Below, one piece after another: positions 10,368 through 21,371 of a DNA stretch of 64,000 nt. Location of the stretch: the NCBI RefSeq assembly GCF_031143425.1, contig NC_090440.1, positions 1,270,675,123 through 1,270,739,122 of the forward strand, written 5' to 3'. Within the stretch, counting starts at the first letter, position 1, and each line of letters starts with the position of its first letter. The notes beneath the pieces were generated by a model. It was not told where the DNA came from, made no database searches, and saw only the letters and a list, made by a program, of their open reading frames with translations. The DNA comes from Pleurodeles waltl. Taxonomy: Eukaryota; Chordata; Amphibia; Caudata; Salamandridae. Position numbers and translations under genes: made by a program.

Positions 10368-13300
10368 CTGCAAAGCATGGAAGGAAGAATATGCTCAGAA
10401 TCAGTACTGTGACAAACAATTTCAAATACAAATACAATGTGTAAGCTGACATGGATAATGAAACACTTTCAGACATGCTCAAACTGCATGGAATAATTCC
10501 TGGGCAACATTTACATAGGATGGGTCTCCTGCTACAGTTACACACACATGCAGTGGCACTGACTGTCATGTGGTGGCAAACATGCACCTCCATTAGTGTG
10601 CAGCAACAATATAGGTGTGTATTTATCTCATCATGTGTATCCAAGAGAGACAACCAAAGGCTGGTTATTTGAGGACTGCATGACCTGTCAAACAGCCTAT
10701 GTGGTCATGACACATTTGTGACAGATAGGTACATGGTATAGAGGGCCATGGCCTTGGCATCAGTGTCCATACCTCACCAGACACACATGAGACACATGTC
10801 TGGGCCAAATTGATATCATCAATTGACGTGAAGGCAGCACTCATTAGCTGCATCATGTAGGGTTTCCAATGTCAGTCTAGCTATAGCGTCAACATATGTA
10901 GATATGATGTTAATACATCCATACTTCACTGGCAATTGTGGCCTGTAGAGTCCTGATTACGTCATTAATGTTTCGCTTGTCTGACACAAAGGCGGCACTA
11001 CATTCCATTCAGTCAAAATATTTTTTATAATTGGTTAATAATATTTGTTTGCGGCATAATTTACACTTCCAGAGGTGAAAATTAAGCCGCCTCCAAATAT
11101 TATTTACAATTATTTTTTAAAAAATTGACTCAGCATTATTTGCACTCCTGTGCGTCTAAAAATATGACGCACAAGCTGTATGCGTGAAAATATGACGCAT
11201 AATGACAAAAATGTATTTCATATGTCCAAATGAGTCATGGAATTTTCCATTACCAAACGGTGATAAATGATAACTACTGGGGTTAGCGAAAGCAAATGTG
11301 CCTTACAGGGAGTACGGAAGGTATTGCGCACACATGTAGGTAATTGCTGATTGCGACTTTCAAAATATGAAAGAGCTAACAGGATGTCTTTATTAGCTAA
11401 TCTGTGAGCACATGTATCAAGCTATTCCAAATAGCAAAATGGCCATTTAGGTAATGCAATTGTCGGCTAAACTTTTTTTGGGGGTAACCATGTGCTAATT
11501 ACCAGTTAATGTAGCTAAAATATGTGTCACTATTGACATGTAGGGCACACATGCCCCTTAAGCATGTGTGTGCTTCACATGTCCGTAAAAAGTGTTTAAT
11601 TGGGGTGCAGCAGAGGGGGACTTAGGCCCCCAGCACCCTGGGATTTGGTGTTCCTGACTTGCAAATTAATCAAATGTTTTCCCGATTTAAGTAATGCAAA
11701 ACCATTGGCAGCAGGCCCATAGATGCAAATTGAGTATGATTCTCTTTTTGCAAATCTGTAATACCATTTGCCCATTTGAAGTTTGCCCTGTTACTTCTTT
11801 AGAGAATTCTGACATACCATTTAGCATTGATTTAATAGCAAAAATCTCAATGTTCCTTATGTCATGATAGCACATAGGCTTTTGATGTATGTGGCCCTTT
11901 ATGCATTACCTGGTTTAGTGGCATGTTTCAATCTTTATGCTAGGTCACAATTAGGACACTACTGTGATAGGCTGCTTGCAACCATTTTGTTGATTGGATG
12001 GTACATGTACATGTGTGTGGTCCAATGTTGTCACTGTAACGTCCAGGTCTCATCATGAGTTAGTGGCAGCTAATCGTGTATCTAATGAGTATCGTTTGGA
12101 GCTAAATGTGAGTAAAGTCATTGAGGACATGGTAACCTACACGTGGATGGTCCCACCCTGTCACTGAAGACGTGTAATGAGACTTTCAACTGGGCAACCG
12201 TGGTGTGCTGAGTGAGAGAATGTCTCAGGTGTCTGGATCCGGCATGTGTAATTGCAACATTTGTACTCAAGTTGGCCTCTGTGGATGGAAATGCATCTGG
12301 GAACATCATAGCCTCTGTGCAGAATAATATGGCTGGTATTCACCACACACGAGCCATCTCTATTATTTGAACAATGTTACTCAGCGTGTGAACTGTCAGG
12401 GTCCTCATATGTGTTGACTTTTCATGGACATTATCTGAGGTTGCTGGTTCTGCTGGAGGCCACATACACCATCAAAGGCTATGGCCCAGGTACACTGTCA
12501 CACTTTGTAGTTTAGGCATTCATGAGGCCCAGACAACGGATATGCCATGATTTAGCTATTCAAGGGCACTTTCACAAATATGATACAAATAAAAGTCAGA
12601 TGATGCAATACAATGTATTTGAGTATGCATTGATGACGCAAATGACAAATTAGCCTCTGAGGAAAGAGAGGTTTTGAACAGCAAGTGTGGTCCATATGTG
12701 GCCACCGGGTATCTTTAGGGTGACCCACGGACAGGTGCCAGTCAGGCTGACAGGATGCTGGGTCAATCAGGAGCCAGCTCTTTGGCAATTGACATGATCA
12801 GTGGGCTGACTAAGACTGGTCAGAGGGAGCAGTAGACAGTTGACATGTCTCACTGTGTATGTCCTGTGTTGTTTTGACGGTGACACATGAACCCAGATAC
12901 AGTGTTACACGGCAACATTAGTAGCAATGCTTAACGGTGTAATTGCCAAAATGACAACATCTATGCTGTAGGAGGCATCAGCAGGGACGGTGCATGTAAA
13001 TTTGGGTGGTGTGCATGGAGGTGATCACTGGTGTGGCCTCCATCAGTGTCTCACAAGTCCTGTCGGAAGAGATTTGCTTTCAAATAGCCTACAGTACCTT
13101 TCACACGGGAAGCAATCTACAGGTGATACCAGGCCTTAAAAACTCCAAGCCAGTGTATTATTTGAGCTGACTTCCATGCAGTGAGATAGTACTATGACAA
13201 TGGTAGACCATAGGAAAGGGTGTGGCACACTGGATGACTCTTGTGAGTGTGTGTGTGTAGATGAGGGAATATCAGGGTACACATTAGTATTCCAGGGACC

Positions 13301-13860
13301 TCTTCAGACAGGTGGGGTGTGACCAGACGCATGGGTGTGTCAGGTTTTTAGAAAAGGGCTGACATGTAGATGGGATGTGATGTGCTGGATGCTTGTCATA
13401 TGTGTGGCACTTGTCCTGTGTATTTTCTGCTTATGTGTAACTCTAGTGACAGATAGTCTTTGCAAAGGTTGTATGTAGTTGGAATTACCTCTGCCAACAG
13501 TCTGGTCATACATTCCTGTTCCTGATGCAAAAGCATGTCAACTGCCTGATGTATGAGGCCTGTTTTCCCCTAGTTGAGTGATGGTGTTTTAGTTGTGTGC
13601 CATATGCTGCGATGAACCATGTTTCCAACATGTATGTGTGTAATAGGTGTGGTCCTCAGATATTGCCCTTCAAAGGTGAACTGTACAGGATGTCAGTCAT
13701 TTACATTGTGTGCGTATGTGACCGTTGTATGATAGGCATCACATTTGTAGTGGAATTTTCTGTGTCCTGATTGGTATATCATCAATGCTCCATGAGGCAA
13801 CACTCTTCTTCTGATATTTAGAGCTAAAGGTGTGCAGAAATGAATAGCCAGACCATGATG
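10368..13860. other. H1 interior, 3.5 kb without recognisable gene
   Basis: Only short open frames, with no SANT, DDE or other motif on either strand. TG-rich patches occur around 13200-13700. It could hold older insertions or 5'/intronic sequence of the minus-strand ORF; nothing decisive was seen. Confidence 0.45.
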
Positions 13861-13883
13861 TGGTGTTTCTTATCAGTGTTTAT

Positions 13884-15654
13884 TTACAAAAGTTCATTAA
13901 GTGGTGATGGTGATAATATTAAAAAAAAAATGTTCACAATGTGTTGGCGCCTACGCACTCCAGCAGCCGTGTTTGGTTGTTCCCCCTCATGTTGCAGGGC
14001 AGCATACTCCTCTTCCTCGTCTTCAGGCATGTATGGGTCTGGTTCCAGGAGGGGAATGTTCCTTTTGATGCAAATGTTGTGCAGGATGGAACATGTTAGT
14101 ATGATCTTACAGACCATCTCGGGGAAATATAGTAGGCTACCACCAGTGATGTCAAGGCAGCGGAACCTTGACTTGAGGATGCCGAAGGTCCGCTCGACAA
14201 TGCTGCGTGTCCTCTTATGGGCCTCGTTGTATGCATGCTCTGCCTCAGTACTCGGGTTGCCAAATGGTGTCATAATCCATGGCTGGATGCCATACCCCTG
14301 ATCAGCTGAAAGAGAAAAAGAATGGGATCATGTTGATGTAGCTGGCACTATTGAAAATACCTTTCATGGCAGTAGTTGTCTTGTGTTATCTTTGACTCTT
14401 CTGTGTACTGATGTGACATCCTATACTTGTAGGCTATACCATCTGCATTGTGTTGTTTCCTTGGCTGAGCAAGTGTTTGTCTGCTAACCGTTTGTCAGCA
14501 GTATGTTTTGGGATTTTCAGTACAGTGTACCCTCCCTAGCATTGTGACTTGTGATACAGGTGTCCTTAGTCTTCACTTGGGGTGAGTTGATAGTTCAATG
14601 TAGAGTTTAAATTGTAAGTGTTGTTAAAACGTTCATATCAAAGAACCCTGGACATCCCATACCTTTAGGCTTATGCAATGTATTAATGTAAAGGTCATTG
14701 GGACACTTACAATTTGCAAGGTGACATTTCGGTAACCACACTCATTAATGTCTTCACATTAGGCTGAACAGTAAATTCCGATGTGTGACAGGTTCAATAG
14801 TGACTTAAGAAACATGGTGATGTAAGGACCTCAGTGTGTTCCTGTCTAGATGTTGCTGTTATGGTGTATGTGTTGTGTGTCCTAGAAGGTTGCTGTGCAG
14901 TGTGTATATAAGTAGGTTTTTGTATTTACCAACAAGTAGTCCATTGCCATACCGTCCATCCTGGAAGTGTTGTTTGATGGTGCAGTGACGGAAGATGAAT
15001 GAGTCATGTACACTCCCAGGATATTTAGCCACGATGTTGGTGAACATTCCTTGGTGATCGACAATGGCCTGCACGTTGATTGAATGTGTGTGCTTCCTGT
15101 TGCGGAAGAGGGGTTCAGTTGCAGCAGGTGGCACAAGGCGTACATGTGTGCAGTCGATTGCACCAAGGACGTGTGGGAAGCCACTGATTGCGTAGGACCC
15201 CTGTTTTGTTTCCTGCTGCTTCTGCAGTGTGTTAGGGAAGCAGATGTGTCAGGGTGGCAGGCAAATGATGGCATCCAGTACTTTGGGCAGAAATGCAGAG
15301 AATGATGGTTGTGATATTCCGCCTACCAGGGCACCAGTTGTTTGAAATGAGCCACTTGCCAGCATGTGGAGTACGGCAAGCAGCTTTGTTTCTGTTGGGA
15401 TGGTGTGGGGTGTCACCAAAGTGGGGGCCAACTGCTGTTCAATGTTTCGCAGCAGCTGCTGAATGGCCTGCCAGTTCAACCTGTACCTCTGTATGATGTT
15501 GTGTTCCCTGAGGCCCTGAAGGGTGGTTCTTGGGCGGAATATCCTCTCCTGCCTTCTGCGCTGCCTTTAGGATCCCTGCTGGTGTTGTTGTAGCTGCTGT
15601 TGTTGCTGCTGGGCTCTGTGTCTGCGTGCACGCTGGATTAGAATGACCTCCATG
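13884..15654 (-). pseudogene. Harbinger (DDE_Tnp_4 / HARBI1-type) transposase of H1
   Basis: Transposase of the element. Upstream exon 15654-14930, donor GGTAAATAC; final exon from 14305 after a TTTCTCTTTCAG acceptor to a stop at 13884. Visible motifs in order: RYRLNWQ, LASGSFQTT, GAIDCTHVRLVPP (first acidic site), YPGSVHDSF, then across the splice junction LLV|ADQGYG (the usual GDxGYP box), NEAHKRTRSIVERTFGILKSRF (acidic E), and ILHNI. A TGA follows the LPP near 15250, a TAA lies upstream near 15570, and the only upstream ATG (15654) is in another frame, so the amino end is unresolved and the copy is broken. The intron at the GDxGY site is shared with C and H4. AATAAA overlaps the stop. Confidence 0.85.
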
Positions 15655-16068
15655 GCTCCCTGTTGCTGCTCTGCTGCTCTGCTGTTTGTTCTGTGTGTTC
15701 TGTGTGTTCTGATTAAATACAGGTGTGTTTGCCCCATTTTAACGCCTGCCCTGACCCAGGCGTTACTTTTTGACGCAAATCTGGCTGTGCGTCATTTTCT
15801 GGCTCCGCCTCCCGGACGTGCGTCATTTTTGCCCGAAAGCATAAATACGACGCACCGCCGTTTAAGCCATTTTTTGGACGGGAACGCCTACCTTGCATAT
15901 CATTAACGCAGGGAGGGTTGCCGCATCCAAAAAATGACGCACGCGGTGGCATTTTGTCGCCCGCCGGCTCGGGCTTCAAAGTTTAAATACGGGGCAACGT
16001 TTGCGCTGATTGTGCGTAAAAAAAATCGATGCACAGTCGGTGCAAACGGAGTATAAATATGCCCCTAA

Positions 16069-16227
16069 CTGTCAGCCACAACCAGTCATGTGACCCAAGA
16101 CAGGCTGCAGACACAAAGAGCTAAGGGCAGGAAAATACTACTTTCTTGAAGTGCCCTTTAAAAATTGTGATGACAAATCCTACTTACCATTAAAGAAGGT
16201 TTATCATTACAAGGTACCAAACATAAA
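16069..16227. repeat. Dispersed repeat, segment 2
   Basis: Non-coding continuation of the repeat that H1 interrupts. It ends at the AAA target site of the next MITE. Confidence 0.4.
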
Positions 16228-16840
16228 GGGGGTGATTCTAAGCTTGGCGGGCGGCGGTAGCCGCCCGCCAAGCGGGAACCGCCAGAAGACCGTACCGCGG
16301 TCAAAAGACCGCGGCGGTCATTCTGGGTTTCCCACTGGGCTGGCGGGCGACTGCCGAAAGTCCGCCCGCCAGCCCAGCGGGAAACACCCTTCCCACGAGG
16401 ACGCCGGCTCAGAATGGAGCTGGCGGAGTGGGAAGGTGCGACGGGTGCAGTTGCACCCGTCGCGAATTTCAGTGTCTGCAAAGCAGACACTGAAATTCTT
16501 CGTGGGGCCCTCTTACGGGGGCCCCGGCAGTGCCCATGCCATTGGCATGGGCACTGCAGGGGCCCCCAGGGGCCCCGCGGCACCCCCTACCGCCATCCTG
16601 TTCCTGGCGGGAGACCCGCCGGGAACAGGATGGCGGTAGGGGGTGTCAGAATCCCGCTCCGCCGCCATGGAGGATTCTCAAGGGCAGCGGGAAGTCGGCG
16701 GTACACCGCCGACTTTCCGTTTCTGGCCGCAGCTGAACCGCCGCGGTCAGAATGCACAGCGGTGCACCGCCAGCCTGTTGGCGGTGCTACCGCCGACCTC
16801 CGCCATGGCGGTAATTACCGCCAGGGTCAGAATGACCCCC
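16228..16840. mobile_element. GC-rich Harbinger-type MITE, TSD AAA
   Basis: A 613-bp non-autonomous element. Ends GGGGGTGATTCTAAGC and, reverse-complemented, GGGGGTCATTCTGACC, with AAA at 16225-16227 and 16841-16843. The interior is a chain of self-complementary segments (for example around 16240-16275, 16335-16385, 16430-16500, 16505-16590), so single strands would fold into several GC-rich hairpins. The termini match those of copies A and B, so their transposase could act on it. A sister copy lies at 54973-55601. Confidence 0.88.
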
Positions 16841-16943
16841 AAAATGTCTATCTCTTCTCATTTTGGAATTACAGCTTATTAAATGGAACAGTAGAGAAAA
16901 AAATATGTGTGTGTTTTTTATTACCAGGATATATACAACTTAA
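16841..16943. repeat. Dispersed repeat, segment 3
   Basis: About 100 bases between two MITEs, including the AAA and TAA target duplications. Non-coding. Confidence 0.4.
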
Positions 16944-17795
16944 GGGGCATATTTACACTTTTTCACGCACAACTGCGCCAATGCAGTTGTGTGTCAAAAA
17001 TTTCACCGCCGGCTAACGCCATTCCAACGCGCCATGCGGGCGCCTTATTTATGGAATGAGGTTAGCCGGCGTATGGGAAAATGGGGGTTTTGTGTCAAAA
17101 AATGGTGCAAGTCAGGTCCGAGGCAAAAATCAGGCCTAAAACCGGACTTGCGTCATTTTTTTTTACGGACAATCCCCATTGACATGATTCCTGTCTTAGG
17201 AAAGACAGGAGTCATGCCCCCTTGCCCAATGGCCATGCCCAAGGGACTTATGTCCCCTGGGCATGGTCATTGGGCATAGTGGCATGTGGGGGGCCCAAAT
17301 CAGGCCCCCCCATGCCACCTGAAAAAAACATTAAAAAATACGTACCTGAACTTACCTTTAGTTCCCTGGGATGGGTCCCCCCTTCCATGGGTGTCCTCCA
17401 GGGGTCGGTGAGGGTGGCAGGGTGGCCCTGGGGGCAGGGGAGGGCACCTCTGGACTCATTCTGAGCCCACAGATCCCTTAATGCCTGCCCTGACCCAGGC
17501 GTTAAAACATCAGGCTGTGCTCCATTTTTTAAGGCCCATCCCCTCCTGTGCATCAAAATGACGCTAGGGTATAAATAGGGCGCACTGGCCTTAAAGTCAT
17601 TTTTTGGAAGGGAGCGCCTACCTTGCAAATCATTAATGCAAGGCAGTTTCCCACTTCCAAACAATGACGCACATGGTGGAATTTTGACGTCCGCAGGGTC
17701 GGGCATCAAAGTTTAAATATGGGTCAGTGTTTGTGCTGAATATGCGCCACATTCTTTGACGCACATTCGCCACAAATAAAGTATAAATATGCCCC
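16944..17795. mobile_element. H1-derived MITE, TSD TAA
   Basis: An 852-bp element with termini GGGGCATATTTACACT and AGTATAAATATGCCCC. TAA lies at 16941-16943 and 17796-17798. About 330 bases at the right end align with the right end of H1 (shared CCTGCCCTGACCCAGGCGTT, then matching stretches to the TIR), and the left end shares GGCTAACGCCATT. It is thus an internal deletion derivative of the H1 family with no coding sequence left. Confidence 0.88.
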
Positions 17796-18135
17796 TAAAA
17801 GTCTACCTTTTGATTACACAGCACACTCCTCTATGGGCTACCTAGGGCCTACCTAAAGGGTGACAGGAGTAGTAAAAGGGGAGTTTAAGGCTTGACAAGG
17901 GATTTAAATGCCAAATCAACATGGCAGTGAGACACTACATTCAGGCTGCAACGGCAGGCCTGTGACATGTTTTGGAAGGCTACTTAAGCGGGTGGCACAA
18001 TAAGTGCTGCAGGCCCAATGGTAGCATTTAATTGCAGGTCTTGGGTATTTGGTGTACCACTATACAAGGGATTTACAGGTAAATAAATATGTCCGTTAGG
18101 TGAGACTGCATAACTTGGCTGTGCAATTAAGCTCT
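17796..18135. repeat. Dispersed repeat, segment 4
   Basis: Non-coding continuation after the third insertion. No ORF or terminal repeat is visible. Confidence 0.4.
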
Positions 18136-18149
18136 GCAAGAGTGTAATT

Positions 18150-18480
18150 TAAAGGGTAATCAACAAACATATATTTTGTGCTTTATTATTACTAATGTCA
18201 AGTGATGCATCAAAATCATATTATTCAAGATACATTAATAATTAATAAGGTAAGGATGTTATATGTATGTTTTAATAATGACTTTAGTTAGTTGAAATAT
18301 AACACGAGTATGCATTTATATTTGTGTATTTGGAATGTGGTATTATAATTGAGAGATGTGTGATCACGGTTATTCATGATTATGCTATATCTATGAAGAG
18401 CATTGCACGTATGCTATGCATCTTGAATGTGCATTGAATCGCTTACTGAATTAGCTCAAGTGAAGGCCTGACATATTTTT
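18150..18480 (+). repeat. Diverged copy of the 57500-57760 retroviral-like segment
   Basis: Shares order and many words with 57500-57760, e.g. CAAACATATATT, TTATTACTAATGT, GTTATATGTATG, GGTATTATAATTGAGAGATG and ATTATG(C/T)TATATC. At the second locus this follows an envelope TM-like ORF, so this is probably the same region of a related endogenous retrovirus. No open frame remains here. Confidence 0.55.
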
Positions 18481-19350
18481 TTTTATACTTAACCTTCAAA
18501 ATGGAGTTTTGCTTATGTTGTATTAGTCTTTATTTGTAGGTGCGTCTGCACGAGTCTACAGTTAATGAAAGGCATGTTGTGAATTTGAGATAGTAAACAA
18601 GGAGCGCTAACGAACCAACTGGGAAAAGAAAGACTCCCCTCTGTGCACCAGGTTCTGGGAGACACCCAAGGTTGTCTCGATGCTCTCCTACGTGCTCCAG
18701 GTTCTTGGAGACACCACGTGTCATCTCAATGCTTGTTTCGTGGGATGAAAGACTTATGGGAGTTTCAAATTCCAATAGAGCAAGGAAAATGGAAAACTAC
18801 TGGTGTTGCTGACGTGGATTCTTGAAAGTTCTACAAGGTCTAAGTTGGTATTCAGTTAGGTAGAAGAGTGCACAACCCTTTTACCCTGAGACTAATGCAG
18901 ATTCCCCTGAGACATAGATAGGTACAGACCTCTGTATTCTTAATTTGGTTGAGTGGGTTTATATTACACCCACCTCTCTTTATCAGAACTTTTACTGAGG
19001 TTTCTGTTATTCTGACACTTACCAATTATTTCTATTTTTGTCTACATTTCTTGAGAGATAGTTAGGATTTCCCCTGTAGCTTAGTTAGCATATTTAGAAT
19101 CAATTAGCTTTCAAATGATTAGACAAGAAGACTGTGACTTGTATACTGACCCTCAAATTTTGTTTCTCATCTTTTTATTGCTGCTACTAAGATTCTTGAA
19201 TGCTTTACGCTTGTATGATTTAATCTAATTTGACTCTTTACTTCACTTTTGGTGATTCTGTACTTATAGTCTATGTTTTTGAGACTCATTTATATAAGTT
19301 TGGCTTACATTTGTAGTAAATCTTTGAATTTTAATTTCTGACTCTGAGAT
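18481..19350. other. No gene seen; left flank of copy A
   Basis: AT-rich sequence. Around 18650-18730 the words GGAGACACC and TGTCTC/GTCATCTC recur within about 60 bases. No coding motif was found. Confidence 0.4.
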
Positions 19351-20236
19351 TTAGGGGGTGATTCTAACCCTGGCGGTCGGTGATAAAGCGGCGGCCAACC
19401 CGCCAACAGGCCGGCGGTCCAAAAAATGGAATTCTGACCCTGGCGGGAACCGCCAACACAGCCCGCCACTTTAACACTCCGACCGCCACGGCGGGACAAA
19501 CAAACAGCGCGGCGGTCACCGCCAACAGACAGGCGGCAGACAATGTACCGCCCACACTATCACAACTCACCAATCCGCCACCTTTTCCGGGGCGGGAGCA
19601 CCGCCGATAAAAACACGGCAGAAACAGACTACGAACGGGAAAACGCTCACCTCTACGCACTCCACGAGGAAGGAGGACAGCATGGAACCCAAATTAAACA
19701 TACTACCTGCTCTCGTCTACCTGCTCATCTACCACGAGTACGAACGGCGGCGCAGACGACAACTTTGAGTACCGCACCTACGACACAGGGGAGGGGGGAG
19801 GAGGAAAGGTTACGGCACACACATATGCGACCCCCACCCCCCCCAAACTATGTACACACCAATGCAGAGCAACAAGTCACAGTGACACCACCCAAACCCC
19901 CGCTGAAAAATGCAAAGACATAATTAAATTGTGAATCAAAATTTATGTAAAAATAGCCCCTGATAAGTCATGGTCAAATAGCAATAAAAATCTAAATAAT
20001 TCAATTCAATATTTAGTGCAATCGATAAACCGAGGCAAATAGTCCTGCACATATAACGAAATTCCAAGTGTCCGGGCGCCAAAGTGTATCAACACAAGGG
20101 CAAAGCCCACACAGGAGACCTGAGTCTTTGGAGAGAACACTGCAGGGGCATCTGATGACAAAACTACAGGCACCTCAGGGGGAAGGGAAGGGGGGGGCAC
20201 CACAGCCACATGAGTCCACGACGCCAGATCCACGAA

Positions 20237-20362
20237 GGGGCCACCATGCCCACTGTGCCATCCTGGGGAGTGCAAAGCCACAGTCTCTCAAGTCTCTACA
20301 GTGGGTGGGTTGCCCACTGTGCCATCCTGGGGAGTGCAAAGCCACAGTCCATCAGGTGGATA
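20237..20362 (-). repeat. 64-bp-type tandem repeat, about two units (copy A)
   Basis: Two units containing GTGCCATCCTGGGGAGTGCA. Copy B has about six units of the same repeat at 46586-46945, so the array expanded or contracted after the copies separated. Confidence 0.7.
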
Positions 20363-20436
20363 ACAGTCACCACTGGTCAAGGAGGAGGCATGGTGGGCAC
20401 AGTGAACCGTGAACAGTAGCTCGACACAGATCCGGC

Positions 20437-21330
20437 ACTGTCATTGTGCCAGTGGTGCTTGAGACGGCGGGGCCCAGCGGAGCGGTGCTTGACAGGAAGG
20501 GCCCAGCGGAGCGGTGCTTGACAGGAAGGGCCCAGCGGAGCGGTGCTTAAGACGGCGGGGCCCAGCGGAGCGGTGCTTGAGACGGCGGGGCCCAGCGGAG
20601 CGGTGCTTGACAGGAAGGGCCCAGCGGAGCGGTGCTTAAGACGGCGGGGCCCAGCGGAGCGGTGCTTGAGACGGCGGGGCCCAGCGGAGCGGTGCTTTAC
20701 AGGAAGGGCCCAGCGGAGCGGTGCTTGAGACGGCGGGGCCCAGCAGAGCCGTGCTTGACAGGAAGGGCCCATCGGAGCGGTGCTTGACAGGAAGGGCCCA
20801 GCGGAGCGGTGCTTGACAGGAAGGGCCCAGCGGAGCGGTGCTTGAGACGGCGGGGCCCAGCGGAGCGGTGCTTGACAGGAAGGGCCCAGCGGAGCGGTGC
20901 TTGAGACGGCGGGGCCCTGTTCAGCGGTGCTCTTCTGCACGGCGGGCCCTGTTCAGCGGTGCTCTTCTGCACGGCTGGGCCCTGTTCAGCGGTGCTCTTC
21001 TGCACGGCGGGGCCCTGTTCAGCAGTGCTCTTCTGCAAGGCGGGGCCCTGTTCAGCGGTGCTCTTCTGCACGGCGGGGCCCTGTTCAGCGGTGCTCTTCT
21101 GCACGGCGGGGCCCTGTTCAGTGATGCTCTTCTGCACGGCGGGGCCCTGTTCAGCGGTGCTCTTCTGCACGGCGGGGCCCTGTTCAGCGGTGCTCTTCTG
21201 CACGGCGGGGCCCTGTTCAGCGGTGCTCGTCTGCACGGCGGGGCCCTGTTCAGCGGTGCTCTTCTGCAAGGCGGGGCCCTGTTCAGCGGTGCTCTTCTGC
21301 ACGGCGGGGGCCCTGTTCAGCGGTGCTTGT
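20437..21330. repeat. Two-part GC-rich minisatellite (copy A)
   Basis: First part (to about 20912): 29- and 30-bp units sharing CCCAGCGGAGCGGTGCTT, differing by GACAGGAAGGG versus GAGACGGCGGGG. Second part (about 20912-21330): 33-bp units with GGGGCCCTGTTCAGCGGTGC. The 33-bp unit keeps frames open on both strands (minus strand 11-residue period, QKSTAEQGPAV), but the nearby Myb2 frame stops at 21372, before the array. I treat the long open frames here as a by-product of unit length. Confidence 0.9.
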
Positions 21331-21371
21331 CCAGTAATTCACGGGAGCCAGACCTGGCCTGGACTCCCTGC

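Larger units (their letters stand above)
4311..16065 (+). mobile_element. Harbinger H1, complete element with TSD TAA
   Basis: An 11.76-kb PIF/Harbinger DNA transposon. The left terminus reads GGGCCATAGTTATACT and the right terminus, reverse-complemented, GGGGCATATTTATACT. TAA is directly repeated at 4308-4310 and 16066-16068, matching the 3-bp target duplication of this superfamily. It carries a Myb/SANT gene on the plus strand (4556-7040), an unclassified minus-strand ORF (8618-9106) and a transposase on the minus strand (13884-15654). Several lesions in the transposase and one in the Myb gene make this copy non-autonomous. The MITE at 16944-17795 shares both ends with it. Confidence 0.92.

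Noticed and set aside
20437..21330. CRISPR-like array
   Set aside because: Units are contiguous with no unique spacers, and the genome context is eukaryotic.
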